From Desulfobulbaceae bacterium (GTDB taxonomy: Bacteria > Desulfobacterota > Desulfobulbia > Desulfobulbales > Desulfobulbaceae): a DNA stretch of 5,222 nucleotides. Shown piece by piece: positions 1-5,222 of this stretch. How positions within the stretch are numbered: position 1 is the first letter of the stretch; every line of letters begins with the position of its first letter. Both the position numbers and the translations under genes were made by a program. Under the pieces are notes generated by a model that was not told where the DNA came from, did not search any database, and saw nothing but the letters and a program-made list of their open reading frames with translations. The DNA is taken from the NCBI GenBank assembly GCA_027011235.1, contig JALVAI010000473.1:1-5222 (forward strand). The letters run 5' to 3'.

Positions 1-2
1 CC

Positions 3-188
3 CTGTGGTGTCTGTTTGATCTGATGGAAGATCTTTTACTCACCGGAGCACCTACCGTGACGGCCGCCCTCAAGCTGTTGGTCCTGTTTTTCATCATCGT
101 AATTTCCTGGTTCATCAGCAGGAAGGTATTTCCCAACCTGAAGATATTGGGACCGAAACAGGATGGTGACGGCAGGTACTTACTGTGA
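3..188 (+). CDS. 3' end of a membrane protein gene, truncated by the window edge
   Basis: This is the only frame open from the window edge; the other two forward frames hit stops within the first 25 bases. It gives 61 residues before TGA at 186-188. A hydrophobic stretch of about 16 residues (LLVLFFIIVISWFI and flanks), followed by positively charged SRKVF, looks like a transmembrane helix with a cytoplasmic positive end. A short hydrophilic tail ends in GDGRYLL. An ATG at position 24 could in principle start a 54-residue protein, but it has no Shine-Dalgarno sequence and the frame stays open upstream of it, so a longer gene entering from the left is more likely. I do not recognise the family. 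The gene converges on the large minus-strand gene, with 27 bp between the stops. Confidence 0.6.
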   Translation: MWCLFDLMEDLLLTGAPTVTAALKLLVLFFIIVISWFISRKVFPNLKILGPKQDGDGRYLL

Positions 189-214
189 GGACAAAACAGA
201 AAAGGACTGTCCCC
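187..214 (-). other. Weak hairpin between convergent gene ends
   Basis: Read on the minus strand, GGGGACA (214-208) can pair with TGTCCTC (193-187), giving 7 pairs with one G-U wobble and a 14 nt pyrimidine-rich loop. It lies just after the stop codon of the large gene. No T-run follows on either strand, so this is not a canonical intrinsic terminator. It may only be a chance pairing, but it is the only candidate 3'-end structure in the 27 bp convergent gap. Confidence 0.2.
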
Positions 215-215
215 A

Positions 216-3200
216 TCACAACGGCAGGATATGAACCTCTTCCCTGATCGGATGCATGCCCTCAAGAAACAGGCCATTACGGCCGTCAATGGCAATCGGG
301 TCACCGGCATTGATCCGGTGACCATTGATAAGGGCATATTCCCTGGTCTCAAAGACCTGCAGGTCCCGGCAGCCGACGACACAGGTCTTCTCCAGCCGGG
401 TGGCGACCACCGACGCATGCGAGGTCTGGCCGCCGCGGGCCGTCAGCAGGCCATCGGCCATTGATATTTCCCGGATATCCTCGGGCACCGTATCCTGACG
501 AATAAGGATCAGGGGCACCTCCGGTTTTTCCTGCCGGAGGCGCTGGATATTTTCCCCGGTAAAGACCGCCAGCCCGGAAAGGGCAGAACCACTGACCCCG
601 ATTCCCTTGCCCAGTACAGAATCCTGCAGTTCCCCGTTATCGGCAAACACGTTGAGATGCTCTTTTTTCTTGATGGTGATCATGTCCCGGGTCTGCAGGA
701 CATAGAGCTGCTCCGGCTCCGGCCCTTCAAAGGTAAATTCTATCTCCTGCGGGTTCCACTCCTTGGTGTACACAAGGTCACGGGAGATGGAGAGCAACTC
801 CTCATAAATTTTTGGAAATCTCCGTTCCAGGGAATTTTGCACCGACCGACCGTCCAGTTCGGCCTGCTCAACCGATATCGGGTAACTGGTCACCAGCCCG
901 GAAACAATGTCCTCGCCCTGGTCACCGGGGGCATAATCTCCCCAGAGCGCCACCCGCCTCACCTTGCGATAGGGATGGGCGGTGAACAGCACCCCGCTGC
1001 CCGCCTGGTGGCTGATATTGCCATAGACCATGGCCTGGATAATAACGGCGGTGCCCCAGTCATCGGACACATCCATAAGTTGCCTGTAATCCCTGGCTTT
1101 TTTGGTATTCCATGACCCCAGCACCAACTCCACCGACCGAATCAGCTGCAGCCAGGGATCATCGGGTACAGCGCATCCCAGCAAATGCACCGCCTTTTTA
1201 TATTTAATGGCAAGTTCCTGCATCTGTCTGGATGAGAAATCACGTTTCAGGCGCACGTTATACCGTGCCTTGTGTTCATTCATCAGGGCCTGAAATTCTT
1301 CCCTGGCCACGCCCTGGGCCATGGCCCAGGACTGGATAAAGCGCCGGTAGTTGTCCCAGGAAAAATAAGCCTGGTCCGGGTTGGCGCTGACAAATTCCTC
1401 CACAAGCTCACCACTGACCCCCACATTGTGGATGGTTGTCATCATGCCGGGCATGGAGATGGCCGAACCACTGCGCACTGAAAGGAGCAACGGCCGTTCA
1501 CCGGACCCGTACACCTTGCCGGTCAGTTCCTCGATCTCGGTTATGGCGGCGCGCACCCGGTCCATGAACTCACTCCTGGCCCGGTCAAACTTGCGGACCG
1601 CGGGCCAGCAGCGGAAAATTTCCGTGGTAATGATGGCTGCCGGCGGCACCGGTTTGCCGTCTCCGGCCAGGACCATCAGATTAAATCCCTTGTTGCCGAG
1701 ATGAATCAGATTATGGGTGGCCGGATTTTCATTATACAGCGAACTGATGGCCTTCTTGGGATTATAGGTCATCAGCAGATCAAGGGTCTTTTCATCGAGA
1801 ATGTCCTTCTGCGCCTCCAGGGTCTGGATGATCCTGCTGATGAAATTATCAAGATGTTGCAGACCAAAGGTGGTGGCGATCAGGTCCCTGAAAAAAGACT
1901 CGGACAGCCGCAGGACCGTTGATGGAAGGTCCTGATCATCCCAGAGCGACCGGTAGCGGGTCAACAGGTTCTCTCTGCCAATCTGCGGAATAATGATGGA
2001 GAGGTTATTCTGATGGATATTGGTGTAATAGGCGTAAATAACATCCTTGACCCCTTCGGAAAGGCCGCGCATGATATCCAGATGCTGGGTATAGGAAAAC
2101 CGCTTGATGGCAATGGACGAGGCCAGCAGGCTGGCATAGGTGTCCAGGCGGCGGCTGGAGATGCCGTCTATCCTCAACGCCCGCAGGTACAGGCGCAGGC
2201 ACTTGACGATCTGGATAAAGGTGGCCTGGGTGATAAAGTTGAGGTTAATGGTGTGCGAGAGCCGCTCGAGATAGATATTGGCCAGGTTTTCCAGGCGAAA
2301 GGTCAACCCCAGGGCATCAAACTTGCGTTCGCTGTAGCGGCCGTAGACCGAGGGAATATCCACGGCAATGTGGCGTTTGTAGTAAATTTCCTCCCTGGGT
2401 TCAAAGACCTCGTCACTGAGGATGATCTCCTTGAGCTGTTCAAGATGGTCCATCAGCGCGGTAAGGCACTGCATGGTGTCACCTTTCTCCAGCACCGCCA
2501 GCAGCTCCTCCATCTCCGGAAACCCTGTTTTCGCCGCCTGTTGCAGCTGGTTGCGCAGTTCCGGCAGACCAAGGTTATACTTCTGGTGCAGCAGTTTAAA
2601 CATCCTGACCAAGAGCTCGAAACGCTTGCGCTCAACAGCGGAGATTTCCCGGTGTTTTTCAAGAAACTGGTGCCGCTCTTCATCATCCCACAAGAGGATG
2701 TCCTGCATGGAGTCAAACTGCAGTTCCCTTTGTATAGAGAGGGCCAGGGCATGCTGCTCATCGACAAAGGGACCGGTAACCTCAACCTGGGCCAGGATTT
2801 CCTCGGGCAGATATTCCTGCAGGACCTGTTTGTCCAGGGTCAGCCAAAAGGCAAAAATGGCCTTGATAAAGTCGACAATCAGGTTGCTTGACTCCACATG
2901 GCTCTGCTTGCGCAGAAAATGAATGAGCAGATCGCGCCGCTTGTGCAGTTCATCGAGTTCGGTGGAGACCTCCCGCAACTCGCCCTCGGCCCCTATCTCG
3001 TTAAAGAAGACCGGCATCAGCTTGGTGAACTGCTTGGCCAGGTTATAAATAGGGGCGATGGGATGGTTGAGCAGATCCGTGATATCCCGCTGAAAGAGAT
3101 CGGTGTCCTTGACGCAGGTCCCGGAGAGCTTGATATTGATGATCAGGGCGGAAAACAGGATGGAGCACCACTTGGGCTCCTGCATGATCAGGTGCAGCCA

Positions 3201-4478
3201 GACCCTGATGTTGGCGAGATGGGCCGGGTTGGTAAGCGGCTGCCAGTCCTCGTCCACGCCCATGACATTGGCATACTGGAAGCCAAACCGGACCGCCTGC
3301 CATAAAAAGGCCTCGACCAGACGGGAATTGCCCCGTTTGAACACCTCGCCGCCGATCACCTGGATACATTGAAGAGAGGTGTGCGGATATTTGCGGACAT
3401 TGGCCTTGAGTAGTTGAAAGGTGGTAATGAAAAACTGCTCGATATCCTCAAAACTCTGCTTGCGGATCAGTTGCACCAGGGAACGGTTGATTTCCCGCAG
3501 GCTCTCCTCATGGATCAGATAGAGCCCGGGCGTGTCCATGATGCGAAAGAGAAAGAGCAGCTTGCGGTTTTCGGCAAAGGGCGAACCCTTCTCCTCTTCC
3601 GTCTGCGCTCCCAGGGTGGCCGGAATATCGCGGTAGAGGCGGACGATATCCATATGGGCCGGCAACTGCAAAATCTTTTCCAGTCCGGTCAGGGGATCGG
3701 CCTCTATATCAATTAGTTCCAGGGCCTGCTGGTGCCGGCGGATACGGGCGTGGGAGATGGCCTCAAGCAGCGGCCCGGCCTTCCAGTCGGCGCAATAGTC
3801 GCCGCACTGCTTCTCAAACCACGGCAGCGGATCCTCTTCACCTAGCCAATAGTCATAGTTGAGCTGGAGAATCTTGCGCATCAGCCGGGCAATTGGCCGG
3901 TAATCAAAGGACGAATCTTTCTCTTCTCCTCCGGCAATGGCGATCAGACGCAGGGCCATTTTTTTCATGGGATGATGGCCCTGGACCATGAACATCATCA
4001 CCCGATGACCCAATGCGTCAAGATGGCGCAGACGAATAAAAAAGGCATTGAGGACATCCTGGTACCTGAGAAGGCAGTCATAATCCATGGAGTTGATCAG
4101 CTTGTCCGTATAGGCGAGCATGGCCTCCATGATCCGGCGAACCAGTTTGCCGTTTTTCCGCGATTCCGCAAGGGCATCGAGGAAGATGGAAGAGAACAGG
4201 GAAAAGGCCTCCGGTCCCTGGGGATGTTTCCGATAGTGATGCAGGTTTTTCAGGGCAAAGGCACGCAGATCAGGAATAATCAGCTGCCAGTTGCGGTAGG
4301 GATGATTGATCTCGTAGAGCAGCTTTTCCAGCTTAATCGAGAGCCCCTGAAACCGCTGCACGATATCCTGCAAGGGCTGGTAACGGGGGTCAATGACGAC
4401 CTGACCGGCCGTCTCCTGCAGGTTGGCCCGCAGGGCCGATGATTCTATTTTTTCCGGAGTTGTCTGGGGAGTGGTCAT
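216..4478 (-). CDS. PPDK-like ATP-grasp/phosphohistidine protein with large N-terminal extension and no PEP-binding barrel
   Basis: A 1420-residue, probably cytoplasmic protein with no signal peptide or clear membrane helix. Residues ~920-1265 match the PPDK/PEP synthase ATP-grasp domain: LGNKGFNL (K930, equivalent to PPDK K22), SVRSGSAISMPGMM (R1002), DNYRRFIQ, DDWGTAVIIQAMV, the GEDIVSG segment, EIEF (E1245, E1247) and LQTRD (Q1262, R1264). Residues ~1280-1405 are the swivelling phosphohistidine domain, with TARGGQTSHASVVA placing the catalytic histidine at H1354 and the PPDK regulatory-type Thr/Ser at 1352-1353. The protein ends about 15 residues later, where PPDK would continue into its PEP/pyruvate barrel. 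Residues 1-~905 are helix-rich, charged and unassigned. Family knowledge predicts ATP-dependent phosphorylation of H1354 and transfer to an acceptor, which is unknown here. ATG 4478 is the first start after an in-frame stop at 4512-4514; its Shine-Dalgarno is weak (AAAGAAA). The frame is intact throughout, with no sign of frameshift. Confidence 0.93.
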   Translation of the reverse strand: MTTPQTTPEKIESSALRANLQETAGQVVIDPRYQPLQDIVQRFQGLSIKLEKLLYEINHPYRNWQLIIPDLRAFALKNLHHYRKHPQGPEAFSLFSSIFLDALAESRKNGKLVRRIMEAMLAYTDKLINSMDYDCLLRYQDVLNAFFIRLRHLDALGHRVMMFMVQGHHPMKKMALRLIAIAGGEEKDSSFDYRPIARLMRKILQLNYDYWLGEEDPLPWFEKQCGDYCADWKAGPLLEAISHARIRRHQQALELIDIEADPLTGLEKILQLPAHMDIVRLYRDIPATLGAQTEEEKGSPFAENRKLLFLFRIMDTPGLYLIHEESLREINRSLVQLIRKQSFEDIEQFFITTFQLLKANVRKYPHTSLQCIQVIGGEVFKRGNSRLVEAFLWQAVRFGFQYANVMGVDEDWQPLTNPAHLANIRVWLHLIMQEPKWCSILFSALIINIKLSGTCVKDTDLFQRDITDLLNHPIAPIYNLAKQFTKLMPVFFNEIGAEGELREVSTELDELHKRRDLLIHFLRKQSHVESSNLIVDFIKAIFAFWLTLDKQVLQEYLPEEILAQVEVTGPFVDEQHALALSIQRELQFDSMQDILLWDDEERHQFLEKHREISAVERKRFELLVRMFKLLHQKYNLGLPELRNQLQQAAKTGFPEMEELLAVLEKGDTMQCLTALMDHLEQLKEIILSDEVFEPREEIYYKRHIAVDIPSVYGRYSERKFDALGLTFRLENLANIYLERLSHTINLNFITQATFIQIVKCLRLYLRALRIDGISSRRLDTYASLLASSIAIKRFSYTQHLDIMRGLSEGVKDVIYAYYTNIHQNNLSIIIPQIGRENLLTRYRSLWDDQDLPSTVLRLSESFFRDLIATTFGLQHLDNFISRIIQTLEAQKDILDEKTLDLLMTYNPKKAISSLYNENPATHNLIHLGNKGFNLMVLAGDGKPVPPAAIITTEIFRCWPAVRKFDRARSEFMDRVRAAITEIEELTGKVYGSGERPLLLSVRSGSAISMPGMMTTIHNVGVSGELVEEFVSANPDQAYFSWDNYRRFIQSWAMAQGVAREEFQALMNEHKARYNVRLKRDFSSRQMQELAIKYKKAVHLLGCAVPDDPWLQLIRSVELVLGSWNTKKARDYRQLMDVSDDWGTAVIIQAMVYGNISHQAGSGVLFTAHPYRKVRRVALWGDYAPGDQGEDIVSGLVTSYPISVEQAELDGRSVQNSLERRFPKIYEELLSISRDLVYTKEWNPQEIEFTFEGPEPEQLYVLQTRDMITIKKKEHLNVFADNGELQDSVLGKGIGVSGSALSGLAVFTGENIQRLRQEKPEVPLILIRQDTVPEDIREISMADGLLTARGGQTSHASVVATRLEKTCVVGCRDLQVFETREYALINGHRINAGDPIAIDGRNGLFLEGMHPIREEVHILPL

Positions 4479-4485
4479 GATTTCT

Positions 4486-4547
4486 TTGGGGTTATACTTT
4501 CGACAATACTGTCATTTTTTCATCCTTTGCCGGTAGATTACCCCCAA
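4486..4547 (-). promoter_or_regulatory. Possible leader fold near the start of the large gene
   Basis: On the minus strand, TTGGGGGTA (4547-4539) can pair with TAACCCCAA (4494-4486) in 8 of 9 positions. This would enclose a 44 nt loop that carries a smaller imperfect palindrome, GACA-4 nt-TGTC (4502-4513). The downstream arm ends 7 nt before the ATG, so pairing would occupy the ribosome-binding region. The start itself has only a weak Shine-Dalgarno, which would suit translational control, but the arms are short and the pairing could be chance. Confidence 0.2.
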
Positions 4548-4571
4548 GGGCGATTGAGAAAAAGGGAAAAG

Positions 4572-4580
4572 ATCATACCA
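4572..4580 (-). promoter_or_regulatory. Candidate extended -10 promoter for the large gene
   Basis: Read on the minus strand the bases are TGGTATGAT, an extended -10 (TGn) followed by TATGAT, which matches TATAAT at 5 of 6 positions. No convincing -35 lies 16-18 bp upstream, which is tolerable for extended -10 promoters. Transcription would start near 4565, giving a leader of about 85-90 nt before the ATG. This is the best candidate in the region, but it rests on a short match. Confidence 0.3.
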
Positions 4581-4658
4581 CAAAAATAAAGCCGCTGATA
4601 CCTTCTCTGTTTTTGAAAGACTTTGGTTCCTCACATATGGGCAACGGTAGGCCATTTT

Positions 4659-4687
4659 CCTGCAAGCGATCTACTCCAAGGTGCAGG
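4659..4687. repeat. Inverted repeat CCTGCA / TGCAGG in intergenic region
   Basis: CCTGCA (4659-4664) and TGCAGG (4682-4687) are perfect 6 bp inverted arms separated by 17 bp. They lie about mid-way between the divergent genes. They could be a protein-binding site with widely spaced half-sites or a weak hairpin. A 6 bp repeat at this distance is not rare by chance. Confidence 0.25.
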
Positions 4688-4756
4688 TTCCCCGTTAAAT
4701 CCCTTTCAGGAAATTATCTGTTTTTTTCCTTCGCTACTTGATTTTTTCCATTTAAT

Positions 4757-4762
4757 GATAAT
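4757..4762 (+). promoter_or_regulatory. Candidate -10 box for the small secreted-protein gene
   Basis: GATAAT matches TATAAT at 5 of 6 positions and lies in the most AT-rich part of the intergenic region. No good -35 is present at 16-18 bp; TTGATT at 4738-4743 is only 13 bp away. Transcription would begin near 4769, giving a leader of about 70 nt. The right end of the box overlaps the palindrome at 4761-4779. The poor -35 suggests either an activator-dependent promoter or another sigma factor, so the call is tentative. Confidence 0.27.
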
Positions 4763-4779
4763 TCTTTAAATTAAAGAAT
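4761..4779. promoter_or_regulatory. Perfect 9-1-9 palindrome, probable operator
   Basis: ATTCTTTAA (4761-4769) and TTAAAGAAT (4771-4779) are perfect inverted arms around a single central A. The form is typical of a binding site for a dimeric helix-turn-helix or Fur-superfamily regulator. It would overlap the candidate -10 box and start point of the small gene, a classical repressor position 61 bp before the ATG. As an RNA hairpin it would be weak, with only A-U and two G-C pairs and almost no loop, so a DNA site is more likely. The adjoining TTTAAT-GATAAT hexamers recall a Fur box, but the overall match to the 19 bp Fur consensus is only partial. The regulator is not identified. Confidence 0.5.
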
Positions 4780-4825
4780 GGTTTTCACCTGGACTGTGAT
4801 GGAGAAGTCTCACTAATAATTCAAC

Positions 4826-4832
4826 AGAGGAG
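4826..4832 (+). promoter_or_regulatory. Strong ribosome binding site of the small gene
   Basis: AGAGGAG lies 8 nt before the ATG at 4841, an ideal Shine-Dalgarno sequence and spacing. It fixes the start of the 87-residue reading frame and contrasts with the weak site of the large divergent gene. Confidence 0.85.
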
Positions 4833-4840
4833 TCGATCTT

Positions 4841-5104
4841 ATGAGAAAGAATTTATTACTTGCAGCAGGCGCGGTTCTTTTTCTGTCAACGGCCATGATT
4901 ACCGGCTATACCCAGGCAGCCAGCCAGCCGGCAGTGACCACCAACCAGGGTAATCTGTTCAAAAAGATTCCCCGGGCCGAACATGAGAAAATGTTTCCCA
5001 ACGGACATAAAGAGATGAAGGGCAAGGAATGTATATTTGACAAGGAAATCGATGCCTATTTTTGCCAGTACTGGGACAAATATGATGGATATGCCCCAAA
5101 ATAA
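4841..5104 (+). CDS. Small exported protein with two cysteines, unknown function
   Basis: An 87-residue protein with a clear Sec signal peptide: a positive N-region (MRKN), a hydrophobic core (residues 5-20, LLLAAGAVLFLS and on) and an AxA-like end (YTQAAS), with cleavage most likely after residue 26 or 27. There is no lipobox cysteine, so it is not a lipoprotein. The mature part is about 60 residues, highly charged and rich in aromatics near the C-terminus (Y73, F74, Y77, W78, Y81, Y84). C64 and C75 (CX10C) are the only cysteines and could form a disulfide in the periplasm. There is no CXXCH, so it is not a c-type cytochrome. I do not recognise the family. Its own leader, strong ribosome binding site and downstream terminator mark a single-gene transcription unit. 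Confidence 0.88.
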   Translation: MRKNLLLAAGAVLFLSTAMITGYTQAASQPAVTTNQGNLFKKIPRAEHEKMFPNGHKEMKGKECIFDKEIDAYFCQYWDKYDGYAPK

Positions 5105-5131
5105 CTATTTCGTGGAAAAGCTGACCGGATG

Positions 5132-5159
5132 GTCGGAACCGTAAACGGTTTTTCCGGAC
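5132..5159 (+). other. Hairpin in the 3' untranslated region of the small gene
   Basis: AACCG (5137-5141) and CGGTT (5146-5150) form a perfect 5 bp stem with a TAAA loop. GG/CC (5135-5136/5154-5155) and GTC/GAC (5132-5134/5157-5159) can extend it past bulges. TTTTT at 5149-5153 overlaps the 3' arm and bulge, so it is not a clean terminator tail. It could be an early weak terminator or a stability element ahead of the strong terminator. Confidence 0.35.
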
Positions 5160-5183
5160 TTATCTACTATGAATCCGGGCAAC

Positions 5184-5222
5184 AAAAATCCCCTGAGCGC
5201 TGATGCGGTCAGGGGATTTTTT
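5184..5222 (+). terminator. Strong intrinsic terminator after the small gene
   Basis: A perfect 13 bp inverted repeat, AAAAATCCCCTGA (5184-5196) and TCAGGGGATTTTT (5209-5221), surrounds a 12 nt loop. The G+C-rich core (TCCCCTGA) is followed by a T-run that reaches the window edge. It ends the transcript of the small gene about 80 nt after its stop. Because the 5' arm begins with an A-run, the element could also terminate transcription arriving from the right on the minus strand. Confidence 0.93.

Larger units (their letters stand above)
4479..4840. other. Divergent intergenic region, 362 bp
   Basis: This region separates the start of the large minus-strand gene from the start of the small plus-strand gene, so both must take their signals from here. 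The part near the small gene (about 4720-4780) is strongly AT-rich and holds a perfect palindrome. The part near the large gene holds a possible extended -10 box and a possible leader fold. The middle (about 4585-4720) contains only a modest inverted repeat. A 33-codon frame starting at ATG 4637 lacks a ribosome binding site, and I do not count it as a gene. Confidence 0.8.

Noticed and set aside
169..228. Direct repeat ACGGCAGG at 169-176 and 221-228 around the convergent stops
   Set aside because: An 8 bp repeat with no wider similarity or target-site context. It spans coding sequence of both genes and is likely chance.
216..264. Possible frameshift that removed a downstream PEP-binding domain
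   Set aside because: The 215 bp to the left of the stop contain the end of a convergent gene, with no room or similarity for a PEP barrel, and the protein ends after a complete swivelling domain.
657..1115. Plus-strand open frame of 152 codons
   Set aside because: It is antisense to the highly conserved ATP-grasp and phosphohistidine domains, which explain the sequence fully.
2013..2891. Open frame of 292 codons on the plus strand inside the large gene
   Set aside because: It lies antisense to the intact PPDK-like gene, starts without a ribosome binding site and its product resembles no family. Long antisense frames are expected from the codon bias of the real gene.
3972..4442. Plus-strand open frame of 156 codons
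   Set aside because: It is a shadow of the N-terminal part of the large gene, with no independent start signals or recognisable domain.
4637..4738. A 33-codon frame starting at ATG 4637 in the divergent intergenic region
   Set aside because: It has no Shine-Dalgarno, its composition is unlike a protein (many Arg, Ser, Phe, Cys) and it ends inside the T-rich promoter region.
4796..4813. Possible small hairpin GTGA/TCAC in the leader of the small gene
   Set aside because: It has only four pairs, with a 10 nt loop, and does not cover the ribosome binding site.

Overview
The window suggests a Gram-negative bacterium with roughly even base composition. A member of the Desulfobacterota or a related group would fit the style of the genes, but this is an impression and the window contains no phylogenetic marker. 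It holds one very large gene, one small secreted-protein gene and the tail of a third gene. No RNA gene, mobile element, CRISPR array or integration site is visible.

Layout: (1) Positions 3-188 (+) are the 3' end of a gene cut by the window edge; its last 61 residues include one membrane-spanning segment. (2) Positions 216-4478 (-) encode a 1420-residue protein that converges on the first gene with a 27 bp gap. Its last ~500 residues are the ATP-grasp nucleotide-binding domain and the swivelling phosphohistidine domain of the pyruvate phosphate dikinase (PPDK)/PEP synthase superfamily, with the key residues conserved. The C-terminal PEP/pyruvate-binding barrel of true PPDK is absent. In front sits a ~900-residue, mostly helical region that I cannot assign to a family. 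(3) Positions 4479-4840 are a 362 bp divergent intergenic region with candidate control elements, including a perfect 9-1-9 AT-rich palindrome. (4) Positions 4841-5104 (+) encode an 87-residue exported protein with two cysteines. (5) Positions 5105-5222 are its 3' untranslated region, ending in a strong intrinsic terminator.

Functional reading: the large protein should be able to take a phosphate from ATP onto a histidine. The acceptor it then serves is unknown, because the pyruvate site is missing and replaced by a novel N-terminal region. The small exported protein is transcribed divergently as its own unit, so shared regulation is possible but nothing shows a shared pathway. The most notable items are the unusual dikinase architecture and the palindrome placed where a repressor would block the small gene's promoter.
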